Of a stretch of 12,222 nt of DNA, positions 1 through 6,415 are shown one piece after another (position 1 is the stretch's first letter; each line of letters opens with the position of its first letter). The stretch comes from CALBLZ01 sp041917855 (GTDB lineage: Bacteria > Patescibacteriota > UBA1384 > CAILIB01): positions 1-12,222 of the forward strand of contig JAYRWT010000070.1 in NCBI GenBank assembly GCA_041917855.1, read 5' to 3'. The notes beneath the pieces are model-generated. The model did not search any database. It worked only from the letters and a program-made list of their open reading frames with translations, and was not told the origin of the DNA. The translations under genes and the position numbers were made by a program.

Positions 1-622
1 AGAGCTTCCCCTGCTTGGTTAAGTTATGAAATACTGTTTCCTCTAGCATACAGAAACCTTTCGGAATTGACTGCAGTACACGAGGTTCCATTACGTACAC
101 TCCCAACAGATCACGGAGTGACTTTGTGGCAATAGTTACCTGCGGTGCATGCTCTCGGTGGAATTTAACCAGGTTTTTCAGATCAACTTCTACTGGCCTA
201 TCGATATTGACCACAAAGAAGGTTGATTTAAGCTTGCTACGCAACTGATAGAGCGCACCCGCTGTGCCAAGGTCGGATTGAGCGTACATAATGCTCATTC
301 CTAGCTCTCGGCCATCGCCAAGGTGTTTGCGAATAGTATCCCCCAGGTAGCCAACCGCGATAGTAACCTCAAAAATGCCGTACTCACGCAGTGTTTTGAG
401 TATGTGCTCAATAGCGTTTAGACGCTTTGGCGCGTGCTCACCGCCTGCTAAGATAACCGCTTCCCTAACCTGGGCTACCTGTAGACTATCGGTTAATAGG
501 CTCTCTACGGCATGAGACCGATTACGAACGCGTAGGCCATCAATTTGTTCGTCGATAACATCGAGCAATTCCTTGCTCAGGCTTACGGTTACCCGGATTC
601 GCTGTGATGCTCGATCAGGCAT
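1..622 (-). CDS. RHH DNA-binding domain fused to a degenerate sugar nucleotidyltransferase-like domain (partial, 3' end off window)
   Basis: The frame is open from the ATG at 622 to the left edge, giving 207 codons with no stop. Residues 8-47 (RIRVTVSLSKELLDVIDEQI, then RNRSHAVESLL) read as a ribbon-helix-helix DNA-binding domain of the CopG/ParD/NikR type. Residues 54-207 follow the NTP_transferase fold (GlmU/RmlA/ManC-like): AVILAGG at 55-61, IEHILKTLREYGI at 71-83, VGYLGDTI at 90-97, LGTAGAL at 118-124, NID at 139-141 and GVYVMEPRVL at 174-183. The signature loop GxGTRxxPLTxxxPKP is almost entirely missing: AGG runs via EHAPKRLNA straight into IEHIL, and the usual NGD is NID. I infer a regulator that may sense a nucleotide sugar or sugar phosphate rather than make one. 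It lies 37 nt after rluD and has no clear Shine-Dalgarno site. An enzyme with divergent chemistry is the alternative. The architecture is clear; the function is not known. Confidence 0.8.
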   Translation of the reverse strand, partial: MPDRASQRIRVTVSLSKELLDVIDEQIDGLRVRNRSHAVESLLTDSLQVAQVREAVILAGGEHAPKRLNAIEHILKTLREYGIFEVTIAVGYLGDTIRKHLGDGRELGMSIMYAQSDLGTAGALYQLRSKLKSTFFVVNIDRPVEVDLKNLVKFHREHAPQVTIATKSLRDLLGVYVMEPRVLQSIPKGFCMLEETVFHNLTKQGKL

Positions 623-630
623 GAGAGATA

Positions 631-645
631 CCTATAAAAAATAGG
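631..645. promoter_or_regulatory. Palindrome upstream of the RHH fusion gene, candidate operator
   Basis: A perfect 15-bp inverted repeat with 5-bp arms, CCTAT-AAAAA-ATAGG, lies 8 bp before the ATG at 622. RHH repressors commonly bind short repeated or inverted half-sites at their own promoters, so autoregulation is plausible. Its A/T-rich centre also overlaps the T-run after a weak 4-bp hairpin (643-653), so part of the symmetry could have another cause. Confidence 0.35.
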
Positions 646-659
646 GCGTCCCTCCCTCC

Positions 660-1616
660 CTAGTATGCTACCAGGCAGGTTTCTGCTCTGTCAAAGAGTT
701 CAGCAATGTCTGGCGGTAGCGGGGCGGTAAATGTTGCTGGTTTACCTGTTTTTGGGTGGGTAATGGTGAGTGAGGCTGCGTGCAAAAGTTGCCTGGTAAT
801 GCCCAAGGATTCACTTAGCTTGGCTGATGGCTTTGTGGCGTATAGGCTATCACCAAGTACGGGGTGACCAATAGAAACTAAATGCGCTCTAATCTGGTGA
901 GTGCGGCCTGTCTCGATCACGCAAGAAACTACGGTATAGGAACTATCTGGATGAATCTCTAGTGGGTAGACATGAGTAATGGCTGTTCTTCCCTCGCTAG
1001 TTGTGACAGCTTTCATTTTATTTGCCTGCGTGTTGCCACGTCTAACTAAGTTTTTTGCTATGGTCTGATCTTCCGTGATTGCTCCGTACACAACTGCTGT
1101 ATAGGCCTTATGGGTGCGGTGGCTATGGAACTGTTCGCTGAGATTTTTGAGAGCTTCTGGTGTTTTAGCAATAACGAGTACGCCAGTAGTATCTTTGTCT
1201 AGTCGGTGTACAATGCCTGGCCGACTTAATGAGATTGGGTCTTCTGAATCATGAACAGAGGCCTTAACCCCTGGAACGTAACTAAGTAGTTGATGAGCAA
1301 CGCTATCGGTATGCTCGGCCGTTGTGGGATGAACAACCAGGCCAGCAGGCTTGTTAATAACGAGTAGATCACTATCCTCAAAAAGAATAGGTAAGGTAAA
1401 GGGTTGGGGTGTAAGGGTAAGTGGCTGAGGCTCGTCTTGCAGCTCGACACTATCCCCTATTTTTAGTTTGGTGGACGGTTTGAGTGTGGAAATACCGTTT
1501 ACGCGCACCTCTGCCTTGCTGATACTGTTCTGCAACTGTGAACGACTGAATGAGGGCAACTTCTGGGCCAGAAAAGCATCGAGTCTTGCGGGTTCGGTAA
1601 CCGAGAACTTATGCAT
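660..1616 (-). CDS. rluD: RluD/RluA-family 23S rRNA pseudouridine synthase
   Basis: This 318-aa protein converts uridine to pseudouridine in RNA, probably 23S rRNA. An N-terminal S4 RNA-binding domain (about residues 8-60, with RLDAFLAQKL and VRVNG) is followed by the RluA catalytic domain. Visible motifs are INKPAGLVVHPT (87-98), the catalytic HRLDKDTTG (137-145, nucleophile D140), and TGRTHQIRAHL then GHPVLGDSLY near the C-terminus. The length is normal for the family. I chose the ATG at 1616 because homologues begin just before the S4 domain; an upstream ATG at 1688 would add 24 unconserved residues lying wholly inside the deaminase gene. The chosen start overlaps the deaminase stop by 8 nt, suggesting coupled translation. 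The family is certain; RluD rather than another RluA paralogue is likely but not proven. Confidence 0.9.
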   Translation of the reverse strand: MHKFSVTEPARLDAFLAQKLPSFSRSQLQNSISKAEVRVNGISTLKPSTKLKIGDSVELQDEPQPLTLTPQPFTLPILFEDSDLLVINKPAGLVVHPTTAEHTDSVAHQLLSYVPGVKASVHDSEDPISLSRPGIVHRLDKDTTGVLVIAKTPEALKNLSEQFHSHRTHKAYTAVVYGAITEDQTIAKNLVRRGNTQANKMKAVTTSEGRTAITHVYPLEIHPDSSYTVVSCVIETGRTHQIRAHLVSIGHPVLGDSLYATKPSAKLSESLGITRQLLHAASLTITHPKTGKPATFTAPLPPDIAELFDRAETCLVAY

Positions 1617-2067
1617 AGTGGGCGTAGGAGAGATCGTTGTATGTAGCTGTATCGTACGCCCTTGGTCCATCTGCATGTAGTAGCACAAATTGAGAGATGC
1701 CAGCGTCTAGCGCTGCACGGCTGCACATGGTGCAATACGGCTCGCCTGCGGGCTCTTGCTCCCCTGTTTCGTTAACGCGTGTGAAGTAGAGGGTGGACCC
1801 CGCAAGCTGGCCTGGGTGATGTGTGAGCGCGTCGTTGATTGCGCGGATCTCTGCATGTACGCAGCAAGTCAGGTCGTGCTTATTTTGGTTCGGAATTGTA
1901 TAGGTGGCACTACAACGTTTGTGGGCTGGGTTATTGAGGGGTGGCGCATTAAAACCACTGCCAATAATGGTGTGATTGGCCACAATCACTGAGCCGCAGT
2001 GTGCTCGGTCGCAGTGAGAACCCGTAGCCACTTTGGCCGCCTGCTGTAGCCAGTGTCGGTGATTCAT
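1609..2067 (-). CDS. Zinc-dependent cytidine/deoxycytidylate deaminase family protein
   Basis: This 152-aa protein has the CDA-fold zinc site. H71-A-E73 (CVHAEIRAINDA) supplies one ligand and the proton-shuttle Glu, and C112-T-M-C115 (PYCTMCSRAALDAG) supplies the two Cys ligands. The expected N-terminal strand pair GSVIVANHTIIGSGFNAPP is at 25-43. The stretch before the HAE motif has several Cys (C19, C24, C52, C68, C69) and a long insertion, as in dCMP deaminases that carry a second, structural zinc; a second site here is inference. The likely reaction is hydrolytic deamination of (d)CMP or a free base or nucleoside in pyrimidine salvage or dUTP supply; the substrate cannot be read from the sequence. 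The start overlaps the rmuC stop as ATGA, and the end overlaps rluD by 8 nt, so the three genes form one tight operon. Confidence 0.85.
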   Translation of the reverse strand: MNHRHWLQQAAKVATGSHCDRAHCGSVIVANHTIIGSGFNAPPLNNPAHKRCSATYTIPNQNKHDLTCCVHAEIRAINDALTHHPGQLAGSTLYFTRVNETGEQEPAGEPYCTMCSRAALDAGISQFVLLHADGPRAYDTATYNDLSYAHYA

Positions 2068-3146
2068 GCCTCTGGTTCCGTGATTACCGCCACGGGCTCA
2101 GCTTCTCCACTGGCGAGGGCATCTTTACTAAGAGATCCAAGCTTTGTTCTCATACCTAAAAGGCGCTTGTCGCTGGCTTCAAAGTTCTGTTGAGCAAGAC
2201 GAAGGTTGTTACCTACTTTGTCGTAATGCTCCTCAAATCGCTTTAACTCTCCTCCTAGACCAATTAAGCCCTGCTGTATTTCTCGGGCACTTTGCTCGAT
2301 GGCCATACCGCGCAGGCCGAACAATACTACTTCAAGATGGGCGTACAGGCTGTTGGGTGATACTGGAATGATGTGTCGCTCAAAGGCATAGCGAAGAAGC
2401 TGGTGACCACCGGCGTCCTCAATAAAGGCCTGGTAGTACACATTCTCTGCTGGAACATACATGAATGCAAAGCTGAGAGTATTCTCATCTGGGAGAATGT
2501 ATTTTTTGGCAATCTCATCAATCCGCTTTTTGACATCTGTGACAAATAACTTTTCGTACGACTTGCGCTCAGATTCATTTTCCTCGGCAAGCATTTTGGT
2601 AAAGTTTTCTAGAGAGAATTTGGAGTCGATTGGCAGCAGCAGGCCATCACGCAGGAAGATAACTGCGTCACACTTTTCACCTGATTTAAAGGCATACTGG
2701 GTTTTGTAGCGTTCCTTTGGGATCATTTGAGCAATTAGCTCCTCTAACCAGATTTCTCCCCTGTTTCCGCGTAGCTTAGGTGCCTGCAAAATGTTTTGGA
2801 GAGCGCGTACATCCTTACCCATCTCTAGAATGTGTTTATTGCTTTGCTCGATAGTGGAAAGCTTTGCCTGTAGCTCGCTAATTACGCGACTCGTGGCTTG
2901 CAGTTGATTGTGCACCTGGCCGCTCTGGTGCTCTTGTGAGCGTTGCTGACTATTTAGCTGATCTAGAACGAGCTTTAGGTTTGTCTGTAGGCTCTGCTGC
3001 AGGTTATTTTGCAGGCTTTGCTGCAGGAGTTCGAGTGTTTGGTCGAGGTTGGGCTGAGTTGTGGTTTGTTTCTTTGTTATGAGGAAGAATACTCCTGCGC
3101 AGAGCAGCGCGGTCACAACAACTGAGATAATAATTTCGAGCGACAT
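2064..3146 (-). CDS. rmuC: DNA recombination protein RmuC
   Basis: This membrane-anchored, nuclease-fold protein of about 360 aa belongs to the RmuC family, which limits rearrangements at inverted repeats. An N-terminal transmembrane helix (SLEIIISVVVTALLCAGVFF) is followed by a Gln-rich coiled coil of about 80 residues (LLQQSLQNNLQQSLQ), then the RmuC domain. The domain shows RGNRGEIWLEELI, a PD-(D/E)XK-like core (CDAVIFL, then LLPIDSKFSLENF), and FMYVPAENVYYQAF. The start at 3146 is preferred over the ATG at 3161 because a TATACT -10 box lies only 6 nt upstream of it and covers the intervening codons; the longer form would add five residues, MYTGY. It overlaps the deaminase by 4 nt (ATGA). 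Its TGA stop supports the standard code. The link to recombination is family knowledge; the molecular activity is not well established. Confidence 0.9.
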   Translation of the reverse strand: MSLEIIISVVVTALLCAGVFFLITKKQTTTQPNLDQTLELLQQSLQNNLQQSLQTNLKLVLDQLNSQQRSQEHQSGQVHNQLQATSRVISELQAKLSTIEQSNKHILEMGKDVRALQNILQAPKLRGNRGEIWLEELIAQMIPKERYKTQYAFKSGEKCDAVIFLRDGLLLPIDSKFSLENFTKMLAEENESERKSYEKLFVTDVKKRIDEIAKKYILPDENTLSFAFMYVPAENVYYQAFIEDAGGHQLLRYAFERHIIPVSPNSLYAHLEVVLFGLRGMAIEQSAREIQQGLIGLGGELKRFEEHYDKVGNNLRLAQQNFEASDKRLLGMRTKLGSLSKDALASGEAEPVAVITEPEA

Positions 3147-3181
3147 ATACCCAGTATACATGTTCGGTATTTGTTTGCCTA
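3147..3181 (-). promoter_or_regulatory. rmuC promoter, apparently leaderless
   Basis: On the minus strand a TATACT -10 box (3158-3153) lies 17 nt after a 4/6 -35 match, TAGGCA (3181-3176). Only GGGTAT separates the -10 box from the rmuC ATG at 3146, so transcription should begin at or next to the start codon. The core TATACTGGGTATATG almost repeats the ftsA promoter. Confidence 0.55.
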
Positions 3182-3199
3182 GCGCCTGCCATCATTGCC

Positions 3200-3322
3200 C
3201 CTGGTTCCACCAAAGCCGAAATAATTACAAATGTAGACAGAAGCTTCTTCCTAACAAAAAGACACTCACTTCTGACTCTCTGTTAGCAAAAACCCGTTAC
3301 TTTCGACTTTGGTGGAACCAGG
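3200..3322 (-). repeat. 22-nt inverted repeat in the ftsZ-rmuC spacer
   Basis: The arms are 3200-3221 and 3301-3322. The inner 16 nt (CCTGGTTCCACCAAAG and its complement) are perfect, and 21 of 22 positions match overall. In a minus-strand transcript the odd position becomes a G-U pair, so all 22 positions can pair in RNA; in a plus-strand transcript it is a C-A mismatch. The arms are 79 nt apart. The ftsZ-proximal arm forms most of the loop, and part of the stem, of the ftsZ terminator. It could be a read-through RNA structure or a small terminal-inverted-repeat element; I see no target duplication. Confidence 0.75.
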
Positions 3323-3334
3323 AGAAAGTAACGG
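3288..3334 (-). terminator. Intrinsic terminator after ftsZ
   Basis: Reading the minus strand, a perfect 11-bp stem CCGTTACTTTC/GAAAGTAACGG (3334-3324 with 3304-3294) with a 19-nt loop begins 9 nt after the ftsZ stop. One G and then TTTTT (3292-3288) follow. The loop is large for an intrinsic terminator and contains one arm of the longer inverted repeat. Confidence 0.75.
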
Positions 3335-3343
3335 ATTTCGTTG

Positions 3344-4720
3344 TTATTTAACTTTACGGCGTACGAAGCCTGGAACATCAAAGTCGTCATCTTGCTCAGG
3401 CATGTCATTTTGCTGTGGTTGTGATGTGCGGCCGTTACGGAGGTAGGCTGGAACGTCGATATCAGCAGGCTCTTCCATAGGTTGCTGTTGCTGCGGCTGC
3501 TGTGGGCGAACGCGATTGATGAAGCTACCGCGCTGTGGCATACGTGGCTGCTCGTCGTACATGTCCATGGCCTGGGGCTGCTGTGGAGCCTGCATTGGGG
3601 GCTCTGGCTGCTGGTAGACTTCTGGGTAAGGGCTCTGGGTCATTGGGCGCTGCAGTGTAGGAGCTGCTGGGCCAGGGTTACCGAGAATACCACCGTATGG
3701 GCCTCGGCGTAGACCTTGGCGTGAGCCGTCATTCTCAAAACCTGTGGCAACAACGGTAATTTTAACTTCACCCTGCATGGTTTCGTCGATGATAGTACCA
3801 AAGATGATGTTTGCATCAGGATCGGCTGCCTCGGTAATTGCCTTTGCGGCTTCGTCAATTTCATACATGCCTAGGTCCGTTCCTCCAGCGATAGAGAAAA
3901 GAATACCCTTGGCGCCATCGATAGTCAGCTCAAGTAATGGGCTCTCGATTGCGGCGCGAGCTGCTTCGATTGCACGATTATCACCAGAGGCGCGGCCGAT
4001 ACCCATCAGAGCTGAACCGGCATCCTGCATAACAGCCTTAACGTCGGCAAAGTCGAGGTTGATGATACCTGGTAGCGTAATTAGATCAGAAATACCTTGT
4101 ACACCCTGGCGGAGCACGTCATCTACAACACCAAAGGCATCGAAGAGGCTGGTTTTCTTATCAATAACCTGGAGCAGTCGGTCGTTTGGAATGGTAATGA
4201 GAGTATCAACCTTTTCTTTAAGGTCTTGAATACCAAGCTCGGCAACCTTACGACGACGCTGGCCTTCAAAGGCAAATGGCTTGGTTACAACACCAACGGT
4301 TAGTGCTCCAAGCTCACGAGCGATCTCGGCCACAAATGGAGAGGCGCCAGTACCGGTGCCGCCACCCATACCACAGGTTACAAACACCATGTCTGCACCC
4401 TTAAGGGTTTCGTAGATCTCCTCCTTATTTTCTTCTGCAGAGCGGCGACCGATCTCTGGATCAGCGCCCGAGCCAAGACCGCGTGTTGTTTCTTTACCAA
4501 TTTGAATTTTGAGTGCTGCGTCGTTGTTGTTCAGTGCCTGTGCGTCAGTATTGATTGCAACAAACTCCACCCCACGCATTTTGGAGTGAATCATGCGGTT
4601 AACAGTGTTGCCACCACCTCCGCCAACACCAACTACCTTAATTACAGCAAATCCATCTGGCCCTGATGGGTTATGTTGTGGGGTAAAGCTGCTACGAGGC
4701 CCGCTCGTTCGGTTCATCAT
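3344..4720 (-). CDS. ftsZ: Cell division protein FtsZ with two C-terminal partner-binding peptides
   Basis: This 458-aa tubulin-like GTPase forms the cytokinetic ring. The GTPase core shows VVGVGGGGGNTVNRM (29-43), NTDAQAL, the tubulin signature GGGTGTGASP (119-128) and the T7 loop NLDFADV (221-227) that completes the active site of the next subunit. The C-terminal domain ends near 330. A disordered Gln/Pro/Met-rich linker (about 335-418) leads to two matches to the conserved C-terminal peptide that binds FtsA or SepF: DIDVPAYLRN (420-429) and DFDVPGFVRR (446-455). One copy is usual. The gene starts 21 nt after the ftsA stop with no recognisable Shine-Dalgarno site, so it is probably translated from an ftsA-ftsZ mRNA. 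A second ATG (MM) leaves the exact first codon open. A strong hairpin terminator follows the stop. Confidence 0.97.
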   Translation of the reverse strand: MMNRTSGPRSSFTPQHNPSGPDGFAVIKVVGVGGGGGNTVNRMIHSKMRGVEFVAINTDAQALNNNDAALKIQIGKETTRGLGSGADPEIGRRSAEENKEEIYETLKGADMVFVTCGMGGGTGTGASPFVAEIARELGALTVGVVTKPFAFEGQRRRKVAELGIQDLKEKVDTLITIPNDRLLQVIDKKTSLFDAFGVVDDVLRQGVQGISDLITLPGIINLDFADVKAVMQDAGSALMGIGRASGDNRAIEAARAAIESPLLELTIDGAKGILFSIAGGTDLGMYEIDEAAKAITEAADPDANIIFGTIIDETMQGEVKITVVATGFENDGSRQGLRRGPYGGILGNPGPAAPTLQRPMTQSPYPEVYQQPEPPMQAPQQPQAMDMYDEQPRMPQRGSFINRVRPQQPQQQQPMEEPADIDVPAYLRNGRTSQPQQNDMPEQDDDFDVPGFVRRKVK

Positions 4721-4741
4721 GAGGATTGAGCTACGGTGCTA

Positions 4742-5980
4742 TTAGGGAAGAATATGCTTGAAAACCCCCTTTACCTTGGAAAATGCAGAGCCAATTTTGA
4801 GTGAGCTACTGCCCTTTGACTGACCATGTGCGTTTGTGGCTTCCAGACCCCAAAGCATCAGTCCGACACTTGCAGAGTACATAGGATCAGAAATGTTGTC
4901 AACCATACCAGAGACGTCGTGAGTGAGCTGCCCAACCTGGGCTGGTAGGCGTAGGGTATGCTTGGCGAGGTCAACAATGCCCTCTTGTTTTGCGCCGCCT
5001 CCCGTAAGTACAATTCCGGCCGGAAGCATGCCATCGCGGCCAACTGTACGGATCTCATCGCGAATCATCACTAGAATTTCGTTTAAGCGCGCCTCGATGA
5101 TCTCGGAAACGTACTTAAGATTCGCAGTGCCCTCATCGTGCTTGTTGATCTTTGAAAGATCGATTTCAGCATCTGGGTCAACTCGATCAGGCATGGCATT
5201 GCCATGCTTAACTTTTACTACCTCAGCAGTATCAATAGAAGTACGGAGACCAATGGCGATATCGTTGGTAATGTGGGTGGCGCCAACAGGCAAAACTCCG
5301 GCATGCAAGATATCCCCTTCTTCGTAGATAGCAAAGCTGGTAGTACCACCACCAATATCAACCAAAGCAACACCAATCTCCATCTGGCGCTTGGTTAGGA
5401 GCGCGCGAGCAGAAGCCAGTGGCGTAAAGACCATATCGGTTACAGAAACGCCAGCTTGGGTTAGGCATTTGGCTAGGTTTTTTACCGTAGCAGTCGCACC
5501 GCTGATAACCTGCGTATCTACCTCTAAACGGATACCAGTCATGCCGACTGGATCCTTAATATCGTTTTGCCCATCTACGGAGTATTTGCGAGGAATGGCG
5601 TGCAAAATCTCGCGGTTTGGTGGCACGCTAACAGATTTAGCAGCGTCAAGTACTCGAATTAAGTCGTTATCGTGGATTTCTCCATTCTGATTAGAAACCG
5701 CCACAATACCACGAGAAGACGTGGCCTGAATGTGTACTCCGCCAACGCTAATAACAGCCTCTGTTACAGGTAGCCCACTCATGCGCTCAGCTTCTTCCAG
5801 TGATGCAGAGATGGAAGATACGGTCTCTTCAATATCTACAACCATTCCCTTGCGTAGGCCGTTTGAAGGGGCAAATCCAACACCGATAATATCTATAGAG
5901 GTGGGCTGTAGCTGCCCAATAACGGTAGCGACCTTGGTGCTACCGACATCAATCCCGACGACAATATTCCGTTGACTCAT
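4742..5980 (-). CDS. ftsA: Cell division protein FtsA
   Basis: This 412-aa actin-like ATPase tethers FtsZ to the membrane. ATP-binding motifs are GIDVGSTKVATVIG (9-22), DIGGGTTSFAIYE (208-220) and GIVLTGGGAKQEGI (322-335). The FtsA-specific 1C/SHS2 region (VISVGGVHIQATSSRGIV) lies at about 77-165. The C-terminus, AFSKVKGVFKHILP (399-412), is a short basic amphipathic helix of the membrane-targeting type. I chose the ATG at 5980 over one at 6016 because conserved sequence starts immediately after it and because the promoter -10 box lies in between; the 12 extra residues of the longer form are encoded by promoter DNA. The spacing implies an mRNA with little or no 5' leader. ftsZ follows after 21 nt, the usual division pair. 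Confidence 0.95.
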   Translation of the reverse strand: MSQRNIVVGIDVGSTKVATVIGQLQPTSIDIIGVGFAPSNGLRKGMVVDIEETVSSISASLEEAERMSGLPVTEAVISVGGVHIQATSSRGIVAVSNQNGEIHDNDLIRVLDAAKSVSVPPNREILHAIPRKYSVDGQNDIKDPVGMTGIRLEVDTQVISGATATVKNLAKCLTQAGVSVTDMVFTPLASARALLTKRQMEIGVALVDIGGGTTSFAIYEEGDILHAGVLPVGATHITNDIAIGLRTSIDTAEVVKVKHGNAMPDRVDPDAEIDLSKINKHDEGTANLKYVSEIIEARLNEILVMIRDEIRTVGRDGMLPAGIVLTGGGAKQEGIVDLAKHTLRLPAQVGQLTHDVSGMVDNISDPMYSASVGLMLWGLEATNAHGQSKGSSSLKIGSAFSKVKGVFKHILP

Positions 5981-6016
5981 ATACCTCAGTATACCGAGGT
6001 TGCTATCCCCTGACAA
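5981..6016 (-). promoter_or_regulatory. ftsA promoter, apparently leaderless
   Basis: On the minus strand TTGTCA (6016-6011) is followed by exactly 17 nt and TATACT (5993-5988), a near-consensus sigma70-type promoter. GAGGTAT (7 nt) then leads to the ftsA ATG, so the transcript should begin at about the start codon. It lies in the 58-nt gap after dgkA and would give ftsA-ftsZ their own transcription in addition to any read-through. Confidence 0.7.
5983..6000. promoter_or_regulatory. Near-perfect palindrome over the ftsA -10 box, candidate operator
   Basis: The plus strand reads ACCTCAGTATACCGAGGT, an 18-bp palindrome with one mismatched pair. It is centred on the -10 box and ends 2 bp before the ftsA start codon. 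A protein bound there would block RNA polymerase. No regulator is identified, and part of the symmetry comes from the GTATAC core. Confidence 0.4.
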
Positions 6017-6038
6017 CAGGAATGTTGATCTGTGGTTG

Positions 6039-6413
6039 TTACGTGAATAGGGTACGTATATGTGGGTAGAAAACTAGGAACCCAACTACTGCAGCAATAA
6101 CTGCAGCAATCAGTACTGCTCCTGCTAATGCGTCTTTAATGTACTCAATGGTGGAATGGTTCTCGGGATGCACAACATCAAGTAGTTTTTCCACTGCCGT
6201 ATTGATAATTTCAATGGCAAAAACCAGGACTACGGAGAAAAAGAGCACTGCTAACTCTACACGTGGAATCTTAAAAACAATTGAGGCAATACCAAGTAAC
6301 ACTGCGGCAGCTAGGTGGACCTTGGCATTTTGTTCGGTTTGTATCAGTCGCACCAGGCCACGAATGGCGTACTTAAAACTTGCAAAAAACTTACGATAGC
6401 TAAAGCGAGTCAT
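6039..6413 (-). CDS. dgkA: Diacylglycerol/undecaprenol kinase, DgkA family
   Basis: This 124-aa integral membrane kinase phosphorylates diacylglycerol or, in many Gram-positive-like bacteria, undecaprenol, feeding the lipid carrier used for cell wall synthesis. The N-terminal amphipathic part (SFKYAIRGLVRLIQTEQNAKVH, E27 and N29) precedes three hydrophobic segments (about 34-47, 53-70 and 95-117). The catalytic signature EIINTAVEKLLD (E68, N71, E75, D79) and IEYIKDALAGAVL (K93, D94, G98) are intact, and the length is typical. It begins 2 nt after the ybeY stop and has no separate Shine-Dalgarno site. Lipid specificity cannot be told from sequence; the nearby division and wall genes favour the undecaprenol role. 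Confidence 0.92.
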   Translation of the reverse strand: MTRFSYRKFFASFKYAIRGLVRLIQTEQNAKVHLAAAVLLGIASIVFKIPRVELAVLFFSVVLVFAIEIINTAVEKLLDVVHPENHSTIEYIKDALAGAVLIAAVIAAVVGFLVFYPHIRTLFT

Positions 6414-6415
6414 AG

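Noticed and set aside
635..653. Hairpin AGGG-ACG-CCCT followed by ATTTTTT as a terminator of rluD
   Set aside because: The stem is only 4 bp with a 3-nt loop, and the T-run also belongs to the palindrome at 631-645. Too weak to call.
649..661. TCCCTCCCTCCCT run (GGGAGGGAGGGA on the minus strand) as a G-quadruplex
   Set aside because: Only three G-runs are present; a fourth run of three is missing within a normal loop distance.
1617..1688. Upstream extension of rluD to the ATG at 1688
   Set aside because: The extra 24 residues are unconserved and lie within the deaminase reading region; the S4 domain begins after the ATG at 1616.
2064..2066. Recoded TGA (Gly), as in some CPR lineages
   Set aside because: This TGA ends rmuC exactly at an ATGA overlap with the deaminase start, and every other gene reads normally under the standard code.
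3200..3322. tRNA-like or attachment-site sequence (GGTTCCACCA resembles a T-arm or 3' end)
   Set aside because: No acceptor, D-arm or anticodon stem can be formed around it, and no integrase is nearby.
3744..4229. 161-residue plus-strand open frame opposite ftsZ
   Set aside because: It is antisense to a highly conserved gene, has no promoter or start signal, and its Ser/Ile/Arg-rich composition is what the complement of ftsZ codons gives.
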